The position numbers and the translations under genes were made by a program. Of a stretch of 64,000 nt of DNA, positions 35,342 through 48,119 are shown piece after piece. The DNA is taken from contig JAAOMT010000439.1 of the NCBI GenBank assembly GCA_016748015.1, positions 725,097-789,096 on the forward strand, read 5' to 3'. This DNA is from Geosiphon pyriformis. Taxonomy: Eukaryota; Glomeromycota; Glomeromycetes; Archaeosporales; Geosiphonaceae. The notes below the pieces were generated by a model. That model was not told the origin of the DNA, did no database searches, and worked only from the letters and a program-made list of their open reading frames with translations. The stretch's first letter is position 1; each line of letters starts with the position of its first letter.

Positions 35342-37737
35342 TCCCACTTGTGAAAATGTATTATAAGGTTGAAAATCGAGAATTTATAGTCTCAGCTTTT
35401 GTGGGATTTCTTGACCGAAAACAACAACAACTTTCACCGAAAGCAAGGTAACCGTGCTGGTTTCCAAGATGTATTTTTTAAAAAGTTGCATTTCAAAAGA
35501 AAAAAAGGGTCGATGCAAAGAGCCCCGATTTAAATTTATTTTTATCCGCTGGGCTTCGCGATGCACAAAACTTTGAAGTTGTGCAAGCCTGTTTCGTAGA
35601 TTTTCACTAATTTTCTATTATCTCTCCAAATTTCAAGCGAAAATGCGTTCAGTAGAAACAATTAGATTGCAAATTTTGAAAATTTAAAATACAGTGAATG
35701 CAAAAGTATTAAGGCTTTTAAAAAAAATAAGAAATAAAAAATAATCTTTTATTTGAATGCTTAAATTATTATTATAAAAAAACCAAATATTTTTGTTTTT
35801 ATTTTATTTAATTAATGGATACAATAAACATAATTATCAAAATTATTATTTTGATAATCTAATTTTTATTAAATTTAACATTCAAAGTTTGTTTTAAATA
35901 AAATAATTTTTCTTAATATGTTATTTTTAAATATAAAAAGTTATTTGAGCTATTATAAATAAATATAAACTATTTGAAATATATTTATTGGTAAAAAAAC
36001 AATATATATATTGGTTTTTATTTTTGTCTATAATCAAGACTTTTTATTCATTTTACTCATTTGTTAAGTAAAATTATCACAATCCAATTTAAAGTAAAAG
36101 AGATTTATATAAGAACTATGTAATACCAGTATTTGGTATAGTAAATGACTTATCAAGAGAAAATTATAACTATTATTTAAATCAATTTCAGGGTTATTCA
36201 TAACTTTAGACGATTTGCAAGGGTTATTTTAAGGGTTTATTACATTGAAATATTTCAAATCGTAGATGATTAACAAAAAAAGTCAAATATTCCATGAGAA
36301 ATAAACATCCAACTGCACATTAATAGGTTATAAAAAAATTGGAAGGGAAAAATACCTGATTCTTACAAAATTTAGAGTAAGACTCAATTGTACTCTCTTT
36401 ACGCAGAATTACTTGATGCAAAATAACGCAAATTTAATTGTTCTCATCACCTTAACCAGATGTTATTAACGAACAAAGCTTTAACCGAGAAATTTCAGCC
36501 CCTAAATCGAAAGAAGTGTATTTTAGCACGCAAACCTACTATGACAATCGAGGGACACTGAGTTTTTACCTGAAGGTACACAGCATAGGCACCAATGTCA
36601 AATTTTCTTCATTGGATTTGTGAAAGCAGTAATGAATTTTTGAATTATTAAATATAAAAGTTTAAACCCTCAAAGGCATCAGGAATTCTTTTTCAAATTA
36701 AACATATGCTCTGAAAGTTATAAGCCAATAAAATGACCCGATTGTGATTACTTTTGGATGGCCTAGAATGGGAAATGAAATTTTATTATTTAGGCTCATA
36801 GCAAACTTGAGGTAATTTTTCAAAGAACTTTTTTGATTTATGGTGTCACATTGCAGACCTCCCAAGAAGAATAACTTTTTCGGATGCAACTTTAACCTGA
36901 ATCTTGGATTCACGAATTTGCTAACGTCTGCAAGATAGGTATCCAATTGTATACAGATGTTTTAACACCCATTCATTTGACGAACATCTGGTATGAATTT
37001 AAAAAATTTAGATATTTGCGATCCAATCTTCGAAATTTGAAGAGCTAAATTGAGCAAAAAATTGATTTTACGAATTATAGAAAATGTGCGTTTAAAAGTA
37101 TTTTAATTCAAGACTTTAATTATTTTATTATTATTTTTCTTTTATTGCATACCCGGTGTAATCCAACCACCCACAACGCAATTATCATACATTAGATGTG
37201 GATCGCGCAACAAACTACGCGTAATCAGCCACCCGATTTTATTATTAGGATAACTTTAAAAATGAAATTTAATAATATAAAGGATACATTTCAACTAGAA
37301 ATTATATTAAAAATGAACATCAAATTTATATTTATTTTAAAATAACCATTAATAATAATTTTTTTAAATATAAGTTTATATTAGAATTATATTCAAAATT
37401 AAAATTGGGTTGTTTTTCCATCTCCAAAATTATAGTTGGTACTTTTTATATTTCTCATTATTGTAATTGACTAAAATCAAATAAGATTCACCAATGTACA
37501 TTGAAAAGCATTTTTTAATAATACAACTTGGCTAAATAACTAAAACAAATCACCGTTTATTTGAAAACTGAACCTCTGTATTGACTATTACATCATTACC
37601 GTTCATCAATACATTGATAATAGCAACTCCTATGTACCATAGTTGACGCTGAACTCTTTAGATCAAATTATATCAAAACATAGGAAATAATAAATATCTT
37701 AAATTCAAACACCATATTTTTCAGAAACGGTTAGTGA
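35342..37737. other. Intergenic, AT-rich, with one structured island
   Basis: No supported coding exon in 2.4 kb. The part up to 35600 is the likely promoter of the CCCH gene. The rest is AT-rich, apart from a GC-richer patch at 37147-37233 described separately. Short minus-strand frames at 35384-35566 and 36698-36946 show no recognisable similarity. Confidence 0.5.
37147..37233 (-). repeat. GC-richer island C with GTGGCTGATTAC core
   Basis: Read on the minus strand from 37232, the patch starts GTGGCTGATTACGCGTAG. It is about 80% identical over some 48 nt, with one gap, to the island at 47423. Its far end repeats the theme in direct orientation as GGTGGTTGGATTACACCGGG (rc of 37152-37171). 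It is flanked by AT-rich DNA on both sides. It may be the terminus of a degraded transposon or a small RNA. Confidence 0.55.
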
Positions 37738-39917
37738 TTAGTTGACCGAAAATCCAGTCACCTCAATCGCAGCAGACATACTTCGCTGCCTTTTAGCTGA
37801 GGGGTTTGGTTGCCCACCTGCTTCTCGAGCAAATACGCTCAAGATATCTGTGAGACTAACTACTCCTATCGGTTGTGCTCGTTCATCAACCACCCAAACA
37901 CGATGAGCCTTGGTAGCCGTGAGTTTAGCAATTGTGAAGCCTAGAGTTGATGTTGGTCTTATATCGAAGACAGGGTATCGATCCTAGAGGAAGAAAGGAT
38001 TAAAAAGTAATAATGACGAAATCAATATTTATTAAGCTGTAAGTGAGTTTTACTTTGTTTTTGAACCTTAGGTAGGGCTAACCCTTTATCAAGAACTATA
38101 ATGATAATAAGGAATTATATAGTCACCTGTCCATCTTCTAAGCCTTGATGACTTCTCACATGACTGAGAAATTGATGAGTGGTTTTCCACATTAGAGAAT
38201 GTCGATAGCCTCGAAATACATACTTTTAATTTCAGATTGAAGGTTAGACATGCCTTTGATTGGGTATATGTTTAACATCACATTAATATGAACCTTTAAA
38301 TCTGACATGCTTATATTACCAATCAACATTCCATTGTCATCAATAATCCCAATTGAACTCAGACCATTTGTATCTTTAGAGATAATTGGAGGCTTCAGTG
38401 TTACTCTTAAGAAATTTCTACAACTTAATACAAGCCAGTAAAGAAATAATGGGTAAAATTATAGTTACTCATCATCGTTAGCGCGTCGAGTACGAAAGAA
38501 TTACTTCGAGCAGTTATGACGGTACCCTGTCCTATGTTAAGATCTCGCACCTGAAATTATAAATTAATTTAGCAAAATTCATAGCAACAAAAAAAAGGAA
38601 CTGTTTCAGATTGGTATCAAATACCGTTTTCGGAAATAATTCTTCAATTTTCGGAAAGTGCGTTACCTGTAGGATAGAAATTTTGAATAAGAGTTCTCTT
38701 TGGGGTTACAAGGTAGAAATAAGTGAATAAAAAAGAAAACGAATGATCTTCCAAAAAATTTCCCCACCCATTAGCAACCCACATTATTGTATAAATATTG
38801 AACTACGTGTGACTGTGTCAGCAATCCTTTCAAATTGCCATTGGCATCCAGAACGGCCACTGATGTGATCGAGTTTCATCAAATTAAACTCTAAAATATG
38901 TCTGACAGAAAGGAAGTTGTAATTGGGATATCAATCAAAAAATCAAGTTTATTACCTCGATGGCTGCCGCTTCCAAACAATTCAACAACATGAAGCAAAG
39001 AAGTCTCCGGCATTACAGAGTAAAAAGGATTTTTATTCGAAAGATCTATTCGGAAAATCCCACACTTGGATAATAAAAAATCCTTTCTCTTCTCAAATAA
39101 TGAATCTGCCCGGAACGTTTGAAATGAATCTTTACCTGAGGCTAATTTGACGGGAACTGGTTCACATTGAATCGCCAATCTGATCAAATCCTTGAATTCT
39201 GATGTTAATTCTTCTTCACTTTTTTGTTGTTGTTCCCAGTTATTTTTCTTTTTGAGCACAATCAAAAGATATGACATAACGTCTGCCCAATCAAACATTC
39301 CCACAAAACTCTGGGTATTAGAATCATATACGGGAGCCGAAGATATATTATTTTTGATCAATGACTGATTCCCATAGAATAGAGAGGAAATAAAAAGTTG
39401 ACTTCAAGATTTAAATGTGGAAGCAGCATTAATAGAAAAACTATAGCCTTGTAAATGCTTACTTCACAGGCTTCTTCAATAGGCGTATTAGCATCACTTA
39501 TTTAAAAAAAAGCAGTCAAGTAGTTTAAAAAATAAGCACTTTAGGATAAAAGCAAACATAGATTAACATACATTACAATGACATTTTGATCGACAACCAG
39601 GTCAATGACTTTAACCAAAGTCCAGTCTCTTCGTTCAGTAGTAATACCTTCTCGGTGGGCGTCACCGCCAGATAAGGTTGAACGACGTGAACTTGGGAGG
39701 CCTGTCACAGGGTCCATAATAACGTGGATCTTTTCAAATGTGTAGTTTTCGTCTGTTGAAGCGAGACGTTCTTGCAGATATCAATCAAATTTGAAAACTG
39801 TAAATTCTATATTAAATCTTCAAGGAATGATAGACGCTGCACATTATCCGATATGAAATCTTCAAATCTAACATTATTCGAGAAATTTTCAAGATTCCTC
39901 TGGAGACTTTGTAGCTT
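37738..39917 (-). CDS. Four-CBS-domain protein, SDS23/Snf4 (AMPK gamma) type
   Basis: Predicted exons from high to low coordinate: 39917-39836 (tentative), 39770-39572, 39496-39463, 39364-39136, 39045-38956, 38859-38783, 38666-38625, 38550-38469, 38403-38294, 38222-38127 and 37983-37738. All junctions keep the frame; the ten well-supported exons give about 400 residues. Four CBS units are visible: VIVIDANTPIEEAC with SAPVYD and FVGMFDWADV; PETSLLHVVELFG with HRVAVLD; ARSNSFVLDALTMM with SIGIIDDNG; and ATKAHRVWVVDE with PIGVVSLTDIL. Paired CBS domains bind adenine nucleotides. SDS23 proteins act on PP2A-type phosphatases and Snf4 in the AMP-activated kinase; the Ser/Arg-rich C-terminus (KRQRSMSAA) favours SDS23. 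The translation start was not found. Some other predicted splice sites are weak (GTCTAT, GTGGGT). Head-to-head with the MCUR1-like gene. Confidence 0.75.
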
Positions 39918-39920
39918 CTA

Positions 39921-41142
39921 ATGTTCTTTGCCCATAAAGCACGCATAACAGGTTACGTCGGTAATTTGGTTTTAGTTTTGCCTTATTTTTTTATGCTCCT
40001 CTTCAAATTCTAACCAGCTTCACTTCGCAGCGTCTACCCTAATATTTTCAACATGTGGTTACACTATCAAACCCAGACTCAGGCTGTCCATCTTGACCAA
40101 AGCTTTGCCTATAACCAGTTCTAAAGTCTATAGCCTTATTCCTAATTCAATTCAATATCCCCCAAAAAATTTGATTTCTTTATCAAATTCCTTATTTAAA
40201 TTACATCAAGCTGGGTTTCTTAAGTTCCTTTTACAACGATATCTTACCACTAAGCATAGTTTCCACACCTATGAACTAGTTAGACTACTAGAAACTCGTG
40301 GGTTAACTAGAAAGCAAGCTGTTGCTGTTATGAAGTGCATGCAAGCATTGTTTTTGGACAGGTGATTTTATATACATTGAAATTGAAAATTTTATCCTAT
40401 TAACCCGCAAATTCCAAAGTTAATTTGAACACTTGATGTTCCTCATCTCAGCGCGAGTATTATCAAGGCACAGATGCTTTCAAAATCCGAACTCGAAAAT
40501 GTAAGTCATTTTTACAAAATCTATTTGCAAATAACATTTTATTGATCAATTTATTAAGACAGGGGAAATTTCTTAATCGCAAGGTCTCATAAAGTTTAAT
40601 CAATACAGGGTACATATCATTTCAAGGCTGCTCTCTCTGAACTTCGGACAGAGATAGAAATCCTACGTAAAAGTGATTGGTCTGCCTTACGTCTTGAAAC
40701 CGCGAGTATTCAACGTGAGCTTGAGGCCTTGAATGCCAAACTCAAAGAAGATAGTACTGCATTGAAACACGAAATACAAATGGACTTCAACACGCGCAAA
40801 GCTGAGGTTCGAGGAGATCAAAAGAAGTTGGAAATAAAGATCGAGGAAATGAACAATAAATTTACAATAGCTTTGGGTGATATTCGCACTGATATAGAAG
40901 CGGTGAAGTGGGAGACGACAAAACATGGAATGAGTATATTATCTTTTTTTATCCATTTTTTTTTGATCTATTTCAGTCCATTTTTTCAAAATCTGTTCCA
41001 AAACTTTTCAGTTGCAATATTCGGAGTTGGCGTATTTGCGCTTTTCGTCATGTTTATTATTTCTGAAAAGAATTCCAGAAAAACCAAAGAAACTACTGGG
41101 ACATCGACACCGCTTGATTCAACACAGGTTCCTTCCTTGTGA
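39921..41142 (+). CDS. MCUR1/CCDC90-family mitochondrial membrane protein (DUF1640)
   Basis: Exons 39921-39960, 40031-40361, 40452-40500, 40609-40933 and 41012-41142 join to 291 residues. Exon 1 could alternatively end at 39951 without changing frame. The N-terminus (MFFAHKARI then arginine/lysine and serine without acids) looks like a mitochondrial presequence. The core FHTYELVRLLETRGLTRKQA is the conserved head of the DUF1640 family. It is followed by a long coiled coil (about 150-245, SELRTEIEILRKSDWSALRL and following) and a C-terminal membrane segment at about 249-266 (IAIFGVGVFALFVMFII). Relatives are yeast Fmp32 and animal MCUR1/CCDC90B, inner-membrane proteins linked to calcium-uniporter or respiratory-complex assembly. 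The intron before exon 2 has a clear CTAAC branch site. The ATG lies 3 nt from the tentative first exon of the opposite CBS gene. Confidence 0.85.
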
Positions 41143-42173
41143 AATAACAGATTCAAAAATGGCTGGGGTTTTATCTGTCTCAAAATATGTTTTAGATGTT
41201 GATATCTTCCACTCACAATTAAGAAGCTTAAAGCTTAATAAATTTTTCAGGGATTCTAAATCTATCATAAACACAAGGTCAGTCTAAAAAACATTCCTAT
41301 TTAATCTAAAGGCCCTTCTAATTCCAAAAAACTTTACTTGATCAACTTGGCCGTTTTCACAAGTCGAATTATACTATATCACCAATTTAGCTAACTCATC
41401 TCCCACGTTTTTTATGCATAGTAAGAAATCTACCTGAATTTTCGCTTCACAAAAACAATCGGCGTCGATAATTGTCATGAGCTATAATAATTGCTCATAC
41501 GAGATTAACTATAATAACAAACCAAAGCCAAGATATCAAAAAGAGGTATACCTAAGGCTCAATAATTTGTTTACATTAGAAGAGCCAACTCACGCTATTG
41601 TTTTCAAATTAATGACGCCTACAACCTAATGGTTACCCGATAAAAGAGTGAAATATAAACGGAAAAAGCCGTATCATCAAGTGATAACCTTAGATTTATA
41701 CGGACGCAAAGCTGTCATTTAACTATTTGAACGAACCAAATGTCTTGAAATTTCAGCGTTCACCTCATTCCTTGATAGGCGGATATTCCAAATTAATCAA
41801 TCTCTGATTAAGAAACCTGTAAAAATCAAATTTTTCAGATTTTAATTTCCTAGATAATAAATCATCTCTGAAGATAAAGTTTCTTTTATGAAAGATCATA
41901 ATTTTATTTCAAAAGTTCAGTGATTACCGAGAAACAAATTTACAGTGGAGCCTCACATCGGACCCGTTCTACGAAAGGGATTGTTCAGGTAACCTGACTT
42001 CGAATATTAATAAGACATGTCTATCACGTTAAATTTCTGATCTACAAACCAGCGATCAATAAAAAACGAAGTATCTATATAATTTCCACTTTTTAATCAA
42101 GTGTTCTATCAGTATTTTTTCACAGTTGCTATCAGCCGCAATTGGTCTCGACGCCGTGTTTTATTTCGCATGT
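41143..42173. other. Intergenic between convergent genes
   Basis: The MCUR1-like and GH5 genes converge here. No coding exon is supported. The only feature is a possible transposon end at 41944-42010. Confidence 0.5.
41944..42010 (+). repeat. Possible pogo/Tigger-like terminal sequence
   Basis: CAGTGGAGCCTCACATCGG after a TA resembles the CAGTGGAACCTC-type inverted ends of pogo/Tigger DNA transposons. GGTAACCTGACTTCG follows. No matching inverted copy was found within the next kilobase, so this would be a solo end or a decayed MITE. Confidence 0.3.
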
Positions 42174-45100
42174 TTACCAGCTTAACCAATCAACACTCGG
42201 TATCTTAATCGACCAATCCATGAATTGGAAAGCAATCACAGCCAAGGTGACAGCCGCTAGACTCAGAAAAAGTCTCGGTTTTTGGGAAATGTAATTTGTA
42301 TCAGCTTTTTTTGGGATTTCCAAGGAAATCCCTTCTCCATAATTTGATGCCTTATTTTCTGCCGACACGTTTTTGGGATCAACAACACTGACTCTCAAGG
42401 TGTGTACCAATCCTGGAGTCTTCCAATCCTTAACACGCCAGTACAATGTCTGTCTACTTTTAACGTATCTCCAATCACCATCTGAAACACGAATATCGAG
42501 ATAACGTTGATTGTAATGATAATTAGGAATGTAGATTTCTGTTTCTGGTGGGGCAAAATCATTAGAGTCAATCTGGAAGATTGGATGGGATGATTCAGCG
42601 TAATTTTTAAACTGGAGCGTAAATTCAAGATTTTTCAAATTGAAAATCATAGATTCCGGTTCCCCTGCAACCTTGGCAGCATATGGGCGCTTTTTGAAAG
42701 TTCAGAATATTTTTAAAAAATATACAAAATAATAGAATACTTTAACCAAAGGGAAATTACATACCAACACCGCATCTAAGACCCGACCCCCAGTATGATG
42801 ACGGTGATCATCGTCATTTACATCTTCCTGATCTACAAAATGTAGCTGAGTTAAATCAAAAGGAGTGGTGGGGCTTGTAGGACTTAATTGTCTTTTGTCA
42901 CTACCATCACTGGTAGTGCTACTACTACTGTTAGATCGGATAGGTTTGCCTTCGAACGCTGTCTGTATCTCAAGTTTTTGGACTTGTTTTCGTTTTATGA
43001 CCTTTGTGGTGCCTGTGGGATAAGAAGTGCTTGTAGTAATTGTAGATGTATTTGTATACACTGTCTTCCCTGGCGGTATTGGGGAGTAAATAGAAAAATC
43101 CTCTCCGTTCCAATGATCACCATGAGTGTTATCGTTTGAGGAATTATAATTCCAAAGTCTAAAAAATAAATATTTCATGCCTAAATTAGACACAAATCTT
43201 ATCAGAAAGCGGTACCTTTTTAAATCTATAAACTAAACTTACGTAAAATTAACCAAATTTCTTTCCATTGCACAAAGAACCGCATCCAAAAAATTGCTGT
43301 GATGTTGATAATCCCCTGTTTCAAAAGCTTTTTTCTCATTGATATCCATCGGAATTCCACATTCTCCAATTACACAGGGAGTTTTGCCGACCTTTTGCAA
43401 ACCGGTTTGTACAATGTTTCTAACTTGGCCGGTATAATTTTTCTTTGCCCCCGAGAGACCGAAATACGTGGCGGATATTACGTTCTTCCCCTAGAATTTA
43501 GTATTGGCAATCAATGATACAATCCAATAATTTCAGAAAAGTTGTCGAATTATTGATATATCAATTTATACAACTTACCTTTGAAAGACCTTGAACATCA
43601 TGAGTGATTAATCCATCGAAACTTTTGGTGAATAAAGATTTTAAATCATACCAATGAGGTGCGTATATTATACCCTTTGAATGGTCTTCAGGTTCATATT
43701 GTGGGGGCGGCTATTTAAAGAGAATGGGCATTGAACCTTTACATGAAAAATTTATAATTTACAAGACAAAATGGCTAGAAACCATTTAAATCTTATTAAA
43801 CACAAAATGTTTCTCACCTCATTTGGTAGAGGCTCAATAAATATGTAAAAATCTTCTTTAACACTTTGTATGCCCTGGGCATATTTATTTATGAAAGGCA
43901 TATAAAAATCCCTGTAAAAGTTTACTTTTTCACCTGTCAGTGGGTTTGTCATAAAGTAATCCTCTCTCAGAGCTTTGGGTTTTCCGGTGATATCTACTTC
44001 CCAAACTCCGTGTTGCCGCCAGATGCATTCATGCCCTTCAAACCACACACGCTCCTGTTCTAAGTTCAGAATGCGCCTGCTGTGTTTTCGAGTAGGATAT
44101 GGCCATGACTTTCCCCATACTTCAACTTCTTGAGTTATCCCATCACCCAACGCAAAAGATTGCAAAGGGGAAGGGGAATCACCAAAGATTAAAGTTGTTA
44201 TAGGATCAAATTGGTCAAAATTTTTCAGTCCAATATAGCCAGGACTATTTATGAAAATAAAATTACTAAAAAAAAACAATTTCTGATGGAGTAACAAAGC
44301 TATATGATATGGCGATATAACTTACTGTGGCTCGTTCATCATTTCGAAGCCCAATACTGCATCCAAATGTTGCAAACGTCTGGATAAAGAAAATATATCG
44401 GTAATAGATTGTTTTGGGAAAATTGAAATTCTTTAGTAAAATCAAATGGGTTTGAAAGACGAATAATTCACACTATTTTGGATTTTACCTTGCTAAATTC
44501 TTATAACAATCAATGAATTTTTCTTGAAGATAGTCTTTGAGATTTTTGTTTTGATAGGTGGCTTTTGGTGCGTAAACATTACCGGCCCAAAATAAAGTAA
44601 ACATAGTGCTACTAGCCAATTTAGTATAATTGGTTGGCCATACCATAGGTTGAGGTGGATCCCCAGACTTGTGATGGACATTGTGAACAAAAGCAGCTCC
44701 AGTAGCTTTAAATTTTGTAATATCCATGCCTGCGACTTCAAATGTCCATCCAGGTGCACCGGATCCCCCTGAAAAGCGAGACCACTTTTGATTGTAATTC
44801 AAAAGTTACTAACATGAATATAAAAGATTTATTCAAGCAAAGAGAATATAATACATACTGCGTCTTGATGTGGATCTATAAAGCATTTAATACCATGTTT
44901 TGGCATCTCTTCGATGATGCTAATCAAATAGCTAATAAATTCTTCATCGTATATGCCACTATAAATGAATCAAAAGATATTTTGTCATGATCTACTATGC
45001 AGGGATCAAATACAATTTCTTTGAAATTAAGTAGGCTTTTACACTTGAATGCAGCAACTTGTGACACACCAAGATACAAAAAAATTTCAAGTCTGCTACA

Positions 45101-45725
45101 TACAAGGATAAATATGATATGGTGAAATTGAAACCACTCACGGTCCGGAATGTTCAAGAGCCTCCCATGGAACAAGAAGTCTGACAAATGTTAAACCCCA
45201 AGTTTTTAATCTGGAAAAATGTTCTGGAGCATCCTCAAGGGGGAACGGACGTCCAACGAATGAAATATTTCGATGATCGAAAAACCCTTCAGATAAGTGA
45301 GTTGAACCATTAGGTTTGGTGGGTAACTTTGAGTTACCACATAAGTTAACCCCTCTTAGTAGACAGGTACGCCCTTGTTCATCTTTAAACCACCGCCCGT
45401 CTGCGGAAAGTGCCCCGCTGGCGAACCAGTCTTGGGCCAAAGCTCCTGATTCTCCAAGGGCCAATCCAGTAACGTCCGAGTCAGGTGTTGAGGTACCTAC
45501 ACTATGTACAACATCTGGGATTGAAGACGCATAAGAACTGATCGAAGAGACCGAAGTTGATCGTTTTAAAGTGGGTGGATTTAGGTGATGATGAGAAGGC
45601 CTAAAATAAAATGATTCAGGATTATCTCCATCGGAAGAAGGAGCGTCGGGTGAAGGAGGAGTTATGTACGGATCTTCGGTTGAAGTAAGAATATTAATAT
45701 CAATGGCGGGAACGGTGGCTACCAT
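42174..45725 (-). CDS. GH5 endoglycoceramidase-related glucosidase, membrane-anchored
   Basis: Nine exons, high to low: 45725-45142, 44958-44859, 44784-44489, 44379-44326, 44244-43818, 43710-43579, 43490-43243, 43158-42765 and 42689-42174. They join in frame to 916 residues. After a Ser/Pro-rich N-terminus, the GH5 barrel begins with GRTCLLRGVNLCGNSK. It includes CFIDPHQDAWSRFSGG, the acid/base motif FEMMNEPH (E343) and the nucleophile motif VIGECGIP (E574). The middle insert and the C-terminal beta domain are typical of the fungal EGCrP/Egh1 group, which hydrolyses glucosylceramide or steryl glucosides. A hydrophobic segment at about 885-901 (LFLSLAAVTLAVIAFQF) near the C-terminus suggests a tail anchor. 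No signal peptide is seen, fitting an intracellular, membrane-bound enzyme (inference). Both catalytic Glu are present, so activity is expected. A Ser/Thr-rich linker lies at about 640-720. Confidence 0.9.
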
Positions 45726-46451
45726 TTTAAAACACGAATATGCTAATGAAACAATTTTGTGATTTAACTAGTTAAATCCCGAATTTGAAGGAATTATCGG
45801 TCTTTTTTTTGATTTAAAGGTAAGTTGCGTGATGAAAAGAGAAGTTGTGATGAGCGAGCTATAAAGAAAGATAGGGATGTAACGACAGATGCAGAAATAC
45901 TGCAGCAGAGTAAAAGAATGTGAAGGAGTGAGGCTTGTAAATAAAGGTTGCGGATATAGGGTAAAGAGTAAAGATTTGCCCAGGGCTGAGCAACTGGTCT
46001 TGGCACTTATAAGGACGCAAGTCAGAAAAGACAGAAATACAAACAATTAATCACATCGAACTAAAGTTCAACCCGGAATTTGTGCCAGATAGGAGATCGT
46101 GATATGCTATGCTATTGGTCATTGGATTTACTATAGTGGGTAAAAAATTCGTTATTTGCTATTTTACTTATTTGGCATAAGAATAATATTATATAATATA
46201 AACTAAACCAACCAATAGATAAAATAAATAAATTATTAAAAATAAAAATTATTAAAATTAAAATATAATACATATTATATAATTTAAAATTTAAAGTTTT
46301 GATTATCGACCAAAGTTTTTTTAGTACTAAAAACATTTTTTCTTTTTATTAAAGTTTTTTTTAAAAAAAAACATGCTAAAAATAATTTTAATGGTTTTTT
46401 GGTTTTTTTTTTTTTTTTTTTTTGCTACAATTTTTATTATTATTACTTTTA

Positions 46452-46497
<46 letters not shown>

Positions 46498-47875
46498 GTT
46501 TAATTTAATTATGAACAATAGCACTTTCTTTTGAATTAAATAATAATAGCAATAATAATAGCAATAATAATAGCAATAATAATATATTTATTAAAATAAG
46601 CATCAATTAATATTTAGTTATATTATTTATTATTTGTTAATTATAAAATTAATTTAATATTATAAAAACTAAAATTATACTATTTTTTAAATTTAAAATA
46701 AATTATGTAAAAATTGTGTTATATATAAAAATTCTATTTTATGTTTTAAAATTATTAAAGTTATTATAAATCTAAATTTAATTTTGTTGTTGTTATTGTT
46801 ATTATACTTTATAATTAAAAATATAATTAACCAAATTAATAATTAATCATGGTTTATTTTTTGTTTTCTGTTGCCAAAAATTTATAATTATTATTTTTAA
46901 TATTTAATACTATAATTATTAAAATTGAATACTTTAAAAAAAACTGAATTTAATATAATTTTATTATTATTATTATTATTATAAGTGTTAAAATTCAAAT
47001 TATTTGGCTTTAATTTATAAAACTTTTATTTTTTTTTAATTAATAAAATATTTTAAAAATACTAATATCAAAATATATTATTTTATATTAATTAATTAAT
47101 TTTATTTAATATATTTTAAATTATTTATAAAAAAATAGAATTTATTTAATTTGTGTAATTAAAAAAATTAAAAAAAAAACAGAATTTATTTGTTAATTGT
47201 TAGTTTTAAAAACACAATAATATTTACAATTAAAAAAAAGATTTTTAAATTTTTAAAAACTTTAATTATGTTTTATTAATATATCATAAATATAAATTAT
47301 AATACATTTTTATTTTATTTATAAAATATTATTAATAAACAAATTAAGATTTATTTTGAAAAAAAAAAAATACATTTATCATAAATATTAAATTTTTTCG
47401 AATTAACAATATTGTAAATCAGGTGGCTGGTTACCCGTGGTTTGTAAGCGAACCACGTCTAATTTACGAAAATTAGTTCGTACAAAAATGGGCTATATCG
47501 CAAGTATAATAAAAAAAAATTATATAAATCAAATTATTGTTATTAGAAAAAATAAAAATAAAAATTGAAATTATTATAAATTGTTTTGTAAATTTAAAAA
47601 TATTCAAATTAAAAAATTTGGTAAACTTGAATTTTTCGTATACCATAACCATTTTTTATGTTTATTTTAAACTTAATTATTTTGAATATTAAATCCAAAA
47701 ATAAAACAAAAATTTAAATGACTTATTTATTAAAAATAAGTTAATTATTAAAATATATTTTATGACAAATTTTGTAAGCAAATACACCTAAAAATTATAG
47801 AAAATTGAGTTAATTTATGATGAAGGAATGTAATAAAATGTGTTAAAAAAATTTAATGGAACAAAAATGTACATT
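45726..47875. other. GH5 promoter, then AT-rich block
   Basis: 45726-46100 is the balanced upstream region of the GH5 gene. From 46110 the DNA becomes very AT-rich with poly-A/T and AAT repeats (46455-46495). No coding exon is supported. The island at 47415-47505 interrupts the AT-rich block. Confidence 0.55.
47415..47505 (+). repeat. GC-richer island B with GTGGCTGGTTAC core
   Basis: Starting at 47423, the patch reads GTGGCTGGTTACCCGTGG and forms two perfect hairpins: CGTGGTT/AACCACG with an 8-nt loop, and CTAATTT/AAATTAG with a 4-nt loop. It is about 80% identical over 48 nt to the minus-strand island at 37232 and shares its opening with the one at 15138. No open frame. Confidence 0.55.
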
Positions 47876-48021
47876 AATTATTAAAAATAATGAAAAAAGA
47901 ATTTTTCATTAAAATTTTTTCAATAAATTTATATAACTTAAGCTATGAATAATATATTAATTATATTAATTGCTATAGATATTGTAAATTAATTATCTTT
48001 TGGAAAAGACACTATATATAT
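47876..48021 (+). repeat. Direct repeat, left copy
   Basis: This copy contains AATTATTAAAAATAATG, TTTTTTCAATAAATTTA and AACTTAAGCTATGAA and ends in AAAGACACTATATATA. Most of it is repeated in the same order at 48846-48987. The TATA-rich end suggests a duplicated promoter (inference). Confidence 0.65.
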
Positions 48022-48119
48022 AAAAATTGACAATTACATAAACATTTTTGTGTAATTATCTCGTTTTTCTACATTTCTCTTAATTTTTCCCCATAAAATT
48101 TCAATTGAATTTTAATATA

